Below are positions 8,254 through 16,886 of a stretch of 64,000 bases of DNA, piece by piece (the stretch's first letter is position 1; every line of letters starts with the position of its first letter). The translations under genes and the position numbers were made by a program. The notes under the pieces were generated by a model, which had not been told where the DNA came from, ran no database searches, and was given only the letters and a program-made list of their open reading frames with translations. The stretch lies in contig CAWDQN010000010.1 of assembly GCA_963804495.1 (NCBI GenBank), forward strand, positions 62,001-126,000, read 5' to 3'. This stretch comes from Rhodovastum sp963804495 (lineage in GTDB: Bacteria > Pseudomonadota > Alphaproteobacteria > Acetobacterales > Acetobacteraceae).

Positions 8254-8281
8254 TTGACTCCCCTTGCTCGGACGCTATAGT
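8254..8281 (+). promoter_or_regulatory. Sigma-70-type promoter candidate for rpsM-rpsK-rpoA-rplQ
   Basis: TTGACT (8254-8259) and TATAGT (8276-8281) are separated by 16 bp, a near-consensus housekeeping promoter. It lies about 135 bp upstream of rpsM, in a locally AT-richer stretch after a terminator-like hairpin. This fits independent transcription of the alpha-operon genes. Confidence 0.6.
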
Positions 8282-8416
8282 GCGCCCCCTGGGCGGCCCC
8301 CACGTATGTGCGGGCCGTCACTGCGTTTTTTCCGGAGCCCGAGGGGCAGCCAGACGCCAGGCGCGCGCGCGCGTGGCTGACGGGGAACCATCCCCGCGTT
8401 GAAGGAGTGAGTGGGC

Positions 8417-8794
8417 GTGGCGCGTATTGCCGGCGTGAATATCCCGACCAACAAGCGGGTGTCGATCAGCCTGCGCTATATCTATGGCATCGGCCCGGCG
8501 AAGGCGCAGGAGATCTGCTCCAAGCTCGGCATCACCAGCGAGCGGCGCGTCAATCAGCTCTCCGATGAGGAGGTGCTGAAAATCCGCGAGATCATCGACC
8601 GAGAATACCGCGTCGAGGGCGATCTGCGGCGTGAAGTGGCGATGAACATCAAGCGATTGATGGACCTCGGCTGCTATCGCGGGCTGCGCCATCGTCGCGG
8701 TTTGCCGGTGCGCGGCCAGCGCACCCACACCAACGCCCGCACCCGCAAGGGAAAGGCGGTCGCGATCGCCGGCAAGAAGAAGGTGACGAAATAG
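8417..8794 (+). CDS. rpsM: 30S ribosomal protein S13
   Basis: This 125-residue uS13 contains IPTNKRVSISLRYIYGIGPA and the C-terminal RHRRGLPVRGQRTHTNARTRKG. I chose GTG at 8417 because it gives the canonical MARIAGVNIP start and lies 9 nt from the AAGGAG at 8402-8407. The GTG at 8411 would lie only 3 nt from it. uS13 contacts the P-site tRNA and forms bridges at the head of the 30S subunit. Confidence 0.96.
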   Translation: MARIAGVNIPTNKRVSISLRYIYGIGPAKAQEICSKLGITSERRVNQLSDEEVLKIREIIDREYRVEGDLRREVAMNIKRLMDLGCYRGLRHRRGLPVRGQRTHTNARTRKGKAVAIAGKKKVTK

Positions 8795-8888
8795 GGCTCG
8801 CCGCCCGATCCGCGTTCATCGCTGCCGTTTGCAGAATACCCCGCTCCGCTCACCGGAGCGGCGCAGGATTTGACAGGATAGACCGAAC

Positions 8889-9287
8889 ATGGCGAAGCCC
8901 GCCGCTGCAGCCTCGCGTCCTCGCAAGAAGGAGCGCAAGAACATTACCTCCGGCGTTGCCCACGTAGCGGCGACGTTCAACAACACCATGATCACCATCA
9001 CCGATGCCCAGGGCAACGCCATCGCCTGGTCGTCATCGGGCAGCCAGGGTTTCAAGGGCAGCCGCAAGTCTACCCCCTATGCCGCCCAGGTGGCCGCCGA
9101 AGACGCCGGCAAGAAAGCCCGCGAGCACGGCATGGAGACGCTGGAGATCGAGGTCAGCGGCCCCGGCTCGGGCCGTGAGAGCGCGTTGCGGGCACTGCAG
9201 GCCGTTGGTTTCGCGATCACCGCAATTCGCGACATGACCCCAATTCCGCACAACGGTTGCCGGCCGCGCAAGCGGCGCCGCGTGTGA
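8889..9287 (+). CDS. rpsK: 30S ribosomal protein S11
   Basis: This 132-residue uS11 has a short basic N-terminal tail, GVAHVAATFNNTMITITDAQGN, SSGSQGFKGSRKSTPYAAQ and the C-terminal DMTPIPHNGCRPRKRRRV, all diagnostic. uS11 lines the mRNA exit on the 30S platform. It follows rpsM after 94 bp and precedes rpoA by 123 bp, so these spacers are longer than elsewhere in the cluster. Confidence 0.98.
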   Translation: MAKPAAAASRPRKKERKNITSGVAHVAATFNNTMITITDAQGNAIAWSSSGSQGFKGSRKSTPYAAQVAAEDAGKKAREHGMETLEIEVSGPGSGRESALRALQAVGFAITAIRDMTPIPHNGCRPRKRRRV

Positions 9288-9410
9288 GCGCGCGTGCAAC
9301 CGGGCGGGTGAGGGTCCGCCCCGCGTTCTGATGTCGGCGTCTGCGTCCGCCCGGTTATTTGCCTGGGTGCGCGGCGCGCGCCGCCAACCCCAGCCCCGAG
9401 GAGGCCGAGC

Positions 9411-10430
9411 GTGGCATTGCAGAGAAACTGGCAGTCGCTGATCAAGCCCGAGAAGATGGAGGTGCAACCCGGCGGCGATCCGCACCGGGTGGCCACCATC
9501 ATCGCTGAGCCGCTGGAGCGCGGCTTCGGCATGACGCTTGGCAACGCGCTGCGCCGCATCCTGCTCTCTTCGTTGCAGGGGGCGGCGGTCACGGCGCTGC
9601 AGATCGACGGTGTGCTGCACGAATTCAGCAGCATTCCCGGCGTGCGCGAGGACGTGACCGACATCGTGCTGAACGTCAAGCAACTGGCGCTACGCATGCA
9701 CGGCGACGGGCCCAAGCGCATGATGCTGACCGCGACCGGTCCCGGTGAGGTGCGCGCGGCCCAGATCCAGACCGGCCACGACATCGAGGTGATGAATCCC
9801 GAACTGGTGATTTGCACCTTGGACGACGGCGTGAAGCTCGGCATGGAGTTCACCGTCAACGTCAACAAGGGCTACGTGCCGGCTGCGGCCAACCGGCCCG
9901 AGGACGCGCCTATCGGTCTGATCCCGATCAACTCGATTTACTCGCCGGTGCGCCGCGTGTCCTACAAGGTCGAGCCCACCCGCGTCGGCCAGGTGACCGA
10001 TTACGACAAGCTGCTGCTGTCTCTGGAGACGAACGGCGCCGTCACCCCGGAAGACGCGGTGGCGCTGGCGGCCCGCATCCTGCAGGACCAGTTGCAACTG
10101 TTCATCAATTTCGAGGAGCCGCAGGCGGTCCGCCATGAGGAGCCGCAGGACGATCTGCCGTTCAACCGCAACCTGCTGCGCAAGGTTGACGAGTTGGAGC
10201 TGTCCGTCCGCAGTGCCAATTGCCTGAAGAACGACAACATCGTCTATATCGGCGACCTGGTGCAGAAATCCGAGCAGGAGATGCTGCGCACCCCCAATTT
10301 CGGGCGCAAGTCGTTGAATGAGATCAAGGAGGTGCTTGCCTCCATGGGGCTGTCGCTCGGCATGACCGTGGCGGGCTGGCCGCCCGAGAACGTGGAAGAC
10401 CTGGCGAAGCGGCTGGAAGAGCCGTTCTGA
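9411..10430 (+). CDS. rpoA: DNA-directed RNA polymerase subunit alpha
   Basis: This 339-residue protein has both RpoA domains. The N-terminal dimerisation domain contains EPLERGFGMTLGNALRRILL and VREDVTDIVLNVKQL. The C-terminal domain contains ELSVRSANCLKNDNIVYIGD and RTPNFGRKSLNEIKEVLASM, the helix-hairpin-helix fold that binds UP elements and activators. It starts with GTG at 9411, preceded by GAGGAGG at about 9399-9405. rplQ follows 25 bp later. Confidence 0.98.
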   Translation: MALQRNWQSLIKPEKMEVQPGGDPHRVATIIAEPLERGFGMTLGNALRRILLSSLQGAAVTALQIDGVLHEFSSIPGVREDVTDIVLNVKQLALRMHGDGPKRMMLTATGPGEVRAAQIQTGHDIEVMNPELVICTLDDGVKLGMEFTVNVNKGYVPAAANRPEDAPIGLIPINSIYSPVRRVSYKVEPTRVGQVTDYDKLLLSLETNGAVTPEDAVALAARILQDQLQLFINFEEPQAVRHEEPQDDLPFNRNLLRKVDELELSVRSANCLKNDNIVYIGDLVQKSEQEMLRTPNFGRKSLNEIKEVLASMGLSLGMTVAGWPPENVEDLAKRLEEPF

Positions 10431-10455
10431 GCCTCAGAAGGAACGGAGTCCGACC

Positions 10456-10879
10456 ATGCGTCATGGAGTAGCCGGGCGGAAGCTCGGCGTCACCACCAGC
10501 CACCGCTTCGCCATGTTCCGCAACATGGCGCATGCGTTGCTCAAGCACGAGCAGATCACCACCACCCTGCCGAAGGCGAAGGAGCTTCGTCCGGTGGCCG
10601 AGAAGCTGATTACGCTCGGCAAGCGTGGCGGCCTGCACGCCCGCCGTCAGGCCTATGCCCAGTTGCGCGACGACGTGATCGTCGCCAAGCTCTTCACCAC
10701 GCTGGCGGATCGCTACAAGAACTCGCCAGGGCGGCTACACAAGGGTGCTGAAGGCTGGCATCCGCTATGGGGACGCGGCCAGCATGGCGGTGATCGAACT
10801 GGTTGACCGAGATCTCTCTGCCAAGGGGCAGGATAGCGGGCCGCGGGCCGAGACGGCTGAGGATAGCGAGAGCGAGTAA
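10456..10879 (+). pseudogene. rplQ: 50S ribosomal protein L17, frameshifted in this sequence
   Basis: Codons 1-92 read as normal bL17 (MRHGVAGRKLGVTTSHR, MFRNMAHALLKHEQITTTLP, KLFTTLADRYKNSP). At the GGG run 10729-10731 the frame shifts: as written it gives PGRLHKGAEGW and stops at 10806. Removing one G restores PGGYTRVLKAGIRYGDAAS and the family C-terminus, ending at TAA 10877-10879 for a 140-residue product. bL17 is normally essential and nothing else here could replace it. A one-base sequencing or assembly insertion in the G run is therefore the best explanation; a real truncation is unlikely. Confidence 0.9.
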
Positions 10880-10885
10880 GCAAGG

Positions 10886-11025
10886 AAGGCCAGGGCTCTG
10901 CCCTGGACCCGGCAGGGGGCGGAGGCCCGCTGCACCCCATAACTTAAGGGGTCCGGGGGCCTTAGGCCCCTTGGTGGGGTGCAGGGGCAAAACCCTCTGC
11001 CGGGGTCCGGGGCAGTGCCCCGGCC
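10886..11025. repeat. Dispersed palindromic repeat, near-complete two-armed copy
   Basis: The left arm GGCCAGGGCTCTGCCCTGG (from 10888) and the right arm ending GCAGTGCCCCGGCC (11025) are imperfect inverted copies about 50 nt long. They flank an inner GC-rich hairpin (AAGGGGTCC near 10946 against GGCCCCTT near 10965-10972). The left core recurs at 24511, 32577 and 39041, and in inverse orientation at 13394, 32729 and 59833. It fills the rplQ-rarA gap and may act as a bidirectional terminator. Confidence 0.7.
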
Positions 11026-11044
11026 ACCCAGATCGGAGCGCCCG

Positions 11045-12316
11045 ATGGCCACCCCCCCGCTAGCCGACCGCCTGCGCCCGCGCACGCTGGAGGATGTGGT
11101 CGGCCAGGATCATTTGCTCGGGCCGCAGGGCACGCTGAGGCGCATGCTCGACCGCGGCAGCTTGGCCTCGCTGATCCTCTGGGGCCCGCCCGGCGTCGGC
11201 AAGACCACCATCGCCCGCCTGCTTGCCGAGCGCGCCGCGCTGCATTTCGTCCAGCTCTCAGCTGTTTTCTCCGGCGTTGCCGACCTCAAGCGCGCCTTCG
11301 AGCAGGCGGCCCTGCGGCGTGCCGAAGGGCAGGGGACGTTGCTGTTCGTGGATGAGATCCATCGCTTCAATCGTGCCCAGCAGGACGGTTTTCTGCCCGT
11401 CGTCGAAAACGGCACGGTCACTCTGGTTGGGGCAACCACCGAGAATCCGTCTTTTGCTCTCAACGGGGCGCTGCTGTCGCGCTGCCAGGTTCTGGTTCTA
11501 CGGCGCCTGGACGAGGACGCGCTGGAAAAACTGCTCGCCCGCGCCGAGACGGAAGCCGGCCGGTCCCTCCCACTCGACGCTGAGGCGCGCGCCGTGCTGC
11601 GCGCCATGGCCGACGGCGACGGCCGCTATTTGCTGAACATGGCCGAGCAGCTTTTCGCCTTGCCGGACGACGCGGCGGCGCTCGACTCCGCCAGCCTGTC
11701 CGAGCTGCTCGCCCGCCGTGCCGCCCTTTACGATAAGGACCGCGAGGAGCACTACAACCTCATTTCAGCTCTGCACAAATCCCTGCGCGGCTCCGATCCC
11801 GACGCCGCACTTTACTGGTACGCCCGCATGCTCGCCGGCGGCGAGGATCCGCGCTACATCGCCCGCCGCCTGGTGCGCTTCGCGGCCGAGGATATCGGCC
11901 TGGCCGACCCCAATGCGCTGCCGCAGACCCTGGCTGCCTGGGAAGCCTATGAACGGCTCGGCAGTCCGGAAGGCGAACTGGCGATCGCCCAGGCGGTGCT
12001 GTATCTTGGAACGGCACCGAAATCGAATGCCGCGTACACGGCGCTTGGCGAGGCCCAGCGCGCCGCCCGCGCCGCCGGCAGCCTCATGCCGCCGGCGCAT
12101 ATCCTCAACGCGCCGACGAAGTTGATGAAACAGCTCGGCTACGGGGCCGGCTATGCTTATGACCATGCGACCGAGGACGCTTTTTCCGGCCAGAACTATT
12201 TTCCGGACGGGCTGGCGCGGCAGGAATTTTACCGCCCGCGCGACCGCGGCTTCGAGCGCGAAGTGGCGAAACGCCTGACCTATTGGGCCAAGCTGCGGCA
12301 GGAACGCCGGCAATGA
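11045..12316 (+). CDS. rarA: Replication-associated recombination protein A (AAA+ ATPase)
   Basis: This 423-residue RarA/MgsA/WRNIP1-family clamp-loader-like ATPase acts at stalled forks. Visible are LADRLRPRTLEDVVGQDHLL, Walker A GPPGVGKTT (about residues 51-59), Walker B LLFVDEIHRFN, sensor 1 GATTENPSF and the C-terminal tetramerisation region with LVRFAAEDIGLADPNAL and YAYDHATEDAFSGQNYFPD. The ATG at 11045 gives the usual short N-terminus; an in-frame reading upstream would run through the repeat. Its TGA overlaps the next gene (ATGA). Confidence 0.95.
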   Translation: MATPPLADRLRPRTLEDVVGQDHLLGPQGTLRRMLDRGSLASLILWGPPGVGKTTIARLLAERAALHFVQLSAVFSGVADLKRAFEQAALRRAEGQGTLLFVDEIHRFNRAQQDGFLPVVENGTVTLVGATTENPSFALNGALLSRCQVLVLRRLDEDALEKLLARAETEAGRSLPLDAEARAVLRAMADGDGRYLLNMAEQLFALPDDAAALDSASLSELLARRAALYDKDREEHYNLISALHKSLRGSDPDAALYWYARMLAGGEDPRYIARRLVRFAAEDIGLADPNALPQTLAAWEAYERLGSPEGELAIAQAVLYLGTAPKSNAAYTALGEAQRAARAAGSLMPPAHILNAPTKLMKQLGYGAGYAYDHATEDAFSGQNYFPDGLARQEFYRPRDRGFEREVAKRLTYWAKLRQERRQ

Positions 12317-13326
12317 CCATCTCGACCCGCATCGTCACCGATGACGAAGCCGATATCCGGCTCGACCGCTGGTTCCGCAGGCATTTTTCCGGGACCACCC
12401 AAGGTGTCGTCGCCAAGCTGTGCCGCACCGGCCAGGTGCGGGTCGACGGAAAACGCGCCGAGCCGGCGACGCGGCTCACCCCGGGCCAGACCGTGCGCAT
12501 CCCGCCGCTGCCGGCACCGCCCCAGAAACCGGCCGGCGCCGCGGCCGCGCTGCCGCCTGATCCGAAATTGCTGCGTGCGCTGGAGGCGATGGTGCTCTGG
12601 CGTGACCCCCACCTCATCGTCCTGGACAAGCCGCCGGGCCTCGCGACCCAGGGCGGTCCGGGCATTTCGCGCCACCTCGACGGCATGCTGGAAGCCTGGC
12701 GCACGGACGGGCAGCGGCCGCGTCTCGTGCACCGGCTGGACCGGGACACGTCCGGCGTGATCGTGGTCGCGCGCACGCCCGGTGTGGCGGCGAAGCTCGC
12801 CGCTGCCTTCCGCGGGCGCGATATGGAAAAGCTCTACTGGGCGGTGGTTGCCGGCCGGCCGGTGCCGGTCGAGGGGCGCATTGATCTGCCCTTGGTGCGG
12901 GCGGAGGATTTCCGTGCCGGACGGGTGGAGGTGGCCGAACCCGGCGCCAAGGACGCGGCCCGTGCGGTGACCGAGTACCGCACGCTCGATCATGCTGCCC
13001 GCAAGCTGGCATGGCTGGAGTTGCGCCCGCTGACTGGCCGGACGCATCAACTGCGGGTGCACTGCGCCGCCATCGGCGCGCCGATCCTCGGCGATGTTGC
13101 CTACGGCGCCCGGCGCGGCCCGGCCGATCCCGACCGCGCCGGCGAAAACACCGCGTTGGTGGAAGGGCTCGACCAGCGCCTGCACCTGCATGCGCGCCGC
13201 CTGGTGCTGCCCCACCCGGCCGGCGGCACGCTCGCGGTCGAGGCAGCCTTGCCGCCGCACATGCAGGCGACCTTTCGCACTCTCGGCTTCACTGTGCCAC
13301 CGCTGCGCCCGCCAAGGCGGGGCTGA
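12313..13326 (+). CDS. RluA-family rRNA pseudouridine synthase
   Basis: This 337-residue protein has an N-terminal S4 RNA-binding domain (about residues 10-70: LDRWFRRHFSGTTQGVVAKLCRTGQVRVDGKRA). The RluA catalytic domain follows, with the active-site motif HRLDRDTSGVIVVA (catalytic Asp after HRL) and the C-terminal RPLTGRTHQLRVHCAAIG. The S4 domain and length fit RluC or RluD, which modify 23S rRNA uridines; I cannot separate the two. It overlaps rarA by 4 bp and is surely cotranscribed. Confidence 0.92.
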   Translation: MTISTRIVTDDEADIRLDRWFRRHFSGTTQGVVAKLCRTGQVRVDGKRAEPATRLTPGQTVRIPPLPAPPQKPAGAAAALPPDPKLLRALEAMVLWRDPHLIVLDKPPGLATQGGPGISRHLDGMLEAWRTDGQRPRLVHRLDRDTSGVIVVARTPGVAAKLAAAFRGRDMEKLYWAVVAGRPVPVEGRIDLPLVRAEDFRAGRVEVAEPGAKDAARAVTEYRTLDHAARKLAWLELRPLTGRTHQLRVHCAAIGAPILGDVAYGARRGPADPDRAGENTALVEGLDQRLHLHARRLVLPHPAGGTLAVEAALPPHMQATFRTLGFTVPPLRPPRRG

Positions 13327-13393
13327 ACTGATGTAAAATAATGAGGTCAAGGGGGCCCGTTGCTCTGTCGCGCCAAGGCGCGCTCCGCGGCTT

Positions 13394-13419
13394 CAGGGCG
13401 GCGCCCTGGCCTTTCTTTT
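13394..13419. repeat. Dispersed palindromic repeat, half copy (terminator-like)
   Basis: CAGGGCGGCGCCCTGGCC followed by TTTCTTTTG is the inverse-orientation half of the repeat seen whole at 10886 and 32577. It lies 68 bp after the pseudouridine synthase stop. The stem (AGGGC/GCCCT) plus the T-rich tail resembles an intrinsic terminator. The rest of the 269-bp gap to the next gene shows no gene. Confidence 0.6.
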
Positions 13420-13595
13420 GTCGTCACAACGTCTGCCCTCGTATCGGTGTGACAACCGCCGCAACCCTGCTAATACCAGCAAGCGGACATGTCCGGACCC
13501 GTCATCGTTGCTCTGGCCCGGCCATCCGTACGGTCGTGGCTGCCCCGGGCAGGCACGGGCGTAACGATAAGGATCGGGAGCCCAAAACCCCTCGC

Positions 13596-16172
13596 ATGAG
13601 ACTGCATCGGTCCACCAGAAACCGGTTCCGTACCTCCCCTCAGCGCGGCAGGTCGGTCCTGCGGGTCTTTGTCGTCCTGCTTGCCGTGGTCTTGCTCGCC
13701 CCGGTTCTTTTGGCGACCGGCGCCCTGATCCTGGTCGACCCGAATATCTGGCGCCCGGAGATCGAGGCGGCGGCGGAGGCGGCGACGGGCCGACATGTGC
13801 ATATTGGTCGGCTCAGCGTCGTGCCCTGGTTCACGCCCACGCTGGGTGCCACCGACCTGACAGTCGCCAATCTGGCGGGCGGTTCGCAGCCGGACATGGC
13901 CACCGTCGCGCGTGCCGAGGTGCGGCTGGCGCTGCTGCCGTTGCTGGCCGGACGGGTTGAGGTCGCCCGCCTGAGGCTGGTTCGCCCTGACATCCTGCTG
14001 GAGCGTGACGCCGCCGGACAGCCTAACTGGCACCTGGGCATCCGGCCAGCCGCAGCGGCCTCTGCGCAGCCCGCAACTTTCGCCGCCGATCCGCCCGGCC
14101 ATCATGCCGGCAGGCCGCCGGCGCTGCTGGTCCATGCCGTTCGCATCGAGGATGGGCGCCTGAGCTGGCGACCCCGCGATGGCAGCACCGTGGTGCGGCT
14201 CGATCTGCGCCTGCTGGAGGCGGAGGCGAGCGGCCTGGAGTCGCCCATCGCCGTCAACGGACAGGGAAGCTATGCCGGCCAGGCGCTCGCGCTGACGGCG
14301 GAGACCGGCCCGCTGTCGCGGCTGCTGGACGAGGCGGCCACCGCGCCCTGGCCTCTCAAGGCGACCCTGGAAACGCCCGGGGCGCGCCTCGCTGTTGACG
14401 GCGCCATGACCCGCCCGCTCGACGGCAGCGGCTATGCGCTGTCGGTCGAAGGCGCGGCGGTCAACCTTTCGGCGCTTGATGGCCTGCTCGCGGCGCGGCT
14501 GCCGTCGCTGCGCCAGGTCGCTTTCGCCGCGCACGTCGCGGATGCCGGGGGGCGTTTGCCCGAGGTCACCGGCTTGGCGGTGCGTGCCGGCGCCTCCGAC
14601 CTCGACGCGCTGGCTCCCGGGCTGAAACTGATCCATGCCGAACTGTCTGCCGCTGCCCTTGGCGAGCCCGTGCGTGCCGAGGCGGTCGGTTCGCTGCGGG
14701 GAACGCCGCTGCTGGTCACCGCCTCCCTCGGCCCGCTCGTCGCGCTGCTGCCGGACCCGCCGAACCCTGGCCCCTATCCGGTCGAGCTGGCAGCAGAGGC
14801 GGCTGGCGCCACGCTGGCGGTGCGCGGCAGTGTCGCCGCCCCGGCGCGTCTGTCCGGCATCGACCTTGCGGTGACCGGACGAATCCCCGACCTTTCCGCC
14901 CTCTCGGGGCTGGCCGGAACCAGCTTGCCGGCCCTGCGCCCGGTCACGCTGGATGCCAGTGTCGCCGACCGCGCAGGCACGCCGGGATTCGCCATCCGCG
15001 GCCTTGCCGTCACCACGCCGGAGGCGGATGTATCCGGCGAGTTGGTGGTGGGGCTGGGGCCGCGCCTGGCGCTGCAGGCAACGTTGTCCTTGCGGCGGAT
15101 CGATGTCGATGCGGCATTGGCTGCGCTGCCGGCACGCGCCGCAGCCTTAGGGGCCGCGGCCGCGTCGGCCAACCCGATGCTGGTGGCTTCGCTGCCGATC
15201 CCGCCGAAGCCGCTGGCGCAGGCTGCCCGGCTGATCCCGGACGACAAGCTGCCTTTCCAGGTTCTCGATGCCGCGGATGCCGACTTGCGCCTGTCGATCG
15301 GTGAGTTGCGCAGCGGCGGCGCGACCTATCGCGACCTCTCCGGCCGGCTGCTTCTGCAGGATGGCAGGCTGACGCTCGATCCCGTCACCGCAGCACTGCC
15401 GGGCGGCCGGCTGGAGGCCAGGCTGTCGGTAAACTCGCGGGCGGTGCCGCCGCCGGTTGCGCTTTTGCTGCGGGCGCCCGGCCTGTCGTTGAAGCCGCTG
15501 CTGGCGGCGCTGCATCTGCCCGGCGGTATCACCGGCAACGCCGACATCGATGCCGATCTGCGCGCCAGCGGTGACACGCCGCGGGCCTTGGCAGCCGGGC
15601 TCGGCGGCCGGCTCGGCGTGGCCATAGCGGATGGCGAACTGGACAACGGGCTGCTCGGCAGCGTCATCGGCGCGGTACTGACCGCTGCCCGGGTGCCGGT
15701 CACGTTGCTGGCTTTCGATCGCCCCGGCACCACGCGTCTTCGCTGCCTGGCGCTGCGCGCCGACGCCGACGGCGGCATCGCCAGCGTCAACACGGCGCTG
15801 CTGGACACCAACCGGGTGCTGGTCTACGGGGCCGGCACGTTGAACTTGCGCGATGAGGCGATCGCCCTGCGGCTGCGGCCGATGCTGACAACCGGCACGT
15901 CCGTGGTGGTGCCGGTTCGCCTGGGAGGCAGCTTTCTGGTCCCGAAGTTCGCCGCCGAACCAGCCGGTAGCGCGGCCGCGGTGGCTGGTCTGGTGGCGGG
16001 ACTCGGCATGGCACATGGCACGCCGCTCGGTGCGCTGGCGTCGGAGATCGCCCATGAGCGCGATGGTGATCCCTGTGACCCCGCGCTCGCCGCCGCCCGG
16101 GCAGTGCCCCGGCAGGCGCCGCCGAAGCCGCCTGGCACCGTCGATGTCCCGCATGGAGTGCTGGTGCGATGA
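13596..16172 (+). CDS. AsmA-family membrane-anchored protein
   Basis: This 858-residue protein has one N-terminal membrane helix (about residues 21-43: VLRVFVVLLAVVLLAPVLLATGALILV). The AsmA N-terminal signature follows (NIWRPEIEAAAEAATGRHVHIG), then a long periplasmic beta-rich region of AsmA/TamB-like repeats and the C-terminal AsmA_2-like region (LGGRLGVAIADGELDNGLLG, ALLDTNRVLVYGAGTLNL). AsmA proteins affect outer-membrane assembly or phospholipid transport to the outer membrane. I chose ATG 13596, which directly precedes the basic residues and the helix; the longer in-frame reading adds unconserved sequence. The ATP12 gene follows 10 bp later. Confidence 0.85.
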   Translation: MRLHRSTRNRFRTSPQRGRSVLRVFVVLLAVVLLAPVLLATGALILVDPNIWRPEIEAAAEAATGRHVHIGRLSVVPWFTPTLGATDLTVANLAGGSQPDMATVARAEVRLALLPLLAGRVEVARLRLVRPDILLERDAAGQPNWHLGIRPAAAASAQPATFAADPPGHHAGRPPALLVHAVRIEDGRLSWRPRDGSTVVRLDLRLLEAEASGLESPIAVNGQGSYAGQALALTAETGPLSRLLDEAATAPWPLKATLETPGARLAVDGAMTRPLDGSGYALSVEGAAVNLSALDGLLAARLPSLRQVAFAAHVADAGGRLPEVTGLAVRAGASDLDALAPGLKLIHAELSAAALGEPVRAEAVGSLRGTPLLVTASLGPLVALLPDPPNPGPYPVELAAEAAGATLAVRGSVAAPARLSGIDLAVTGRIPDLSALSGLAGTSLPALRPVTLDASVADRAGTPGFAIRGLAVTTPEADVSGELVVGLGPRLALQATLSLRRIDVDAALAALPARAAALGAAAASANPMLVASLPIPPKPLAQAARLIPDDKLPFQVLDAADADLRLSIGELRSGGATYRDLSGRLLLQDGRLTLDPVTAALPGGRLEARLSVNSRAVPPPVALLLRAPGLSLKPLLAALHLPGGITGNADIDADLRASGDTPRALAAGLGGRLGVAIADGELDNGLLGSVIGAVLTAARVPVTLLAFDRPGTTRLRCLALRADADGGIASVNTALLDTNRVLVYGAGTLNLRDEAIALRLRPMLTTGTSVVVPVRLGGSFLVPKFAAEPAGSAAAVAGLVAGLGMAHGTPLGALASEIAHERDGDPCDPALAAARAVPRQAPPKPPGTVDVPHGVLVR

Positions 16173-16182
16173 GGGGACGCCA

Positions 16183-16886
16183 ATGAAACGCTTCTGGGAC
16201 CGCGCGGCCATCGCGCCCGAGGCCAACGGGTTTTGCGTGCTGCTCGACGGAAGGCCGGTGCGCCTGCCGGGCGGCGCGCCGCTGCATCTGCCGTCGCGCG
16301 CCCTGGCCGAGGCGGTCGCGGCGGAATGGAATGTCGCCGGGGGCGGCAAGGGCGGCGAGATGCAATGGGGCGAGGTGCCACTCACGCGCCTTGCCGGCAC
16401 CGCGCAGGAGCGTATCGTTCCGAACTCCGAGCCTATCGTGCTGGAGATTGCCCGCTACGGCGAGACCGACCTGCTTTGCTACCGCGCTGACGGACCGGAG
16501 CCGCTGGTGCAGCGCCAGCAGGCCCAATGGCAGCCCTGGCTGGACTGGGTGGCGGCGGAATACGGCGCGCGCCTGCGGGTCACGTCCGGGGTGATGCCGG
16601 TGGCGCAGGATTGGCCGCGCTGGCGGCGCTAGCGCAGGCGGTGGCGGCGCAGACCCCGGCGGCGCTGGCTGCGCTGGGCCTGGCGGTGCCAGCGCTCGGC
16701 AGCCTGGTGCTGGGGCTCGCCATGGCGGCGTTCCGCCTGGACGCCGAGGCGGCCTTCGCGCTGGCGACAATCGACGAGCGTTTTCAGGCCGAATTGTGGG
16801 GCCGCGAAGCGGCGGCCGAGGAGCGCCGCCGGAACATCAGGGAGGAGATCGCCGTGGCCGCACAACTCCTGGCGCTGGTCCGCTGA
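16183..16886 (+). pseudogene. ATP12-family F1-ATPase assembly chaperone, frameshifted in this sequence
   Basis: The first part (16183 to about 16610) reads MKRFWDRAAIAPEANGFCVL, RLAGTAQERI and ARYGETDLLCYRADGPEPLV, clear ATP12 hallmarks, then stops at 16632 after unrelated residues. The missing C-terminal part (LAALAQAVAAQTPAALAALG, LGSLVLGLAMAAFRLDAEAAF, LWGREAAAEERRR) lies in another frame up to TGA 16884-16886. Adding one base between 16610 and 16611 joins them into a normal 234-residue protein. ATP12 chaperones the F1 alpha subunit in mitochondria and alphaproteobacteria. A sequencing indel or a recent mutation are both possible; the two halves show no other decay. Confidence 0.88.

Larger units (their letters stand above)
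7751..8416 (+). other. 666-bp adk-rpsM intergenic region
   Basis: No conserved gene is recognised here. A 112-codon reading frame at 7942-8280 has a fair ribosome-binding site (AAGGGGA) and two hydrophobic stretches (around NPLGVALWLLLG and PLLLFGLLLIVA). It runs across a hairpin and the promoter candidate and matches nothing I know, so I do not call it a gene. The region holds a terminator-like hairpin at 7973-7995 and a promoter candidate at 8254-8281, which together separate the secY-adk unit from rpsM-rplQ. Confidence 0.55.

Noticed and set aside
7942..8280. A 112-codon frame with a fair ribosome-binding site and two hydrophobic stretches between adk and rpsM.
   Set aside because: It crosses a terminator-like hairpin and the rpsM promoter candidate, and its sequence matches nothing I recognise. 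It is described under the intergenic region only.
13341..13595. An 85-codon N-terminal extension of the AsmA-like protein.
   Set aside because: It would read through the repeat half-copy and an intergenic stretch. The ATG at 13596 directly precedes the expected basic residues and membrane helix.
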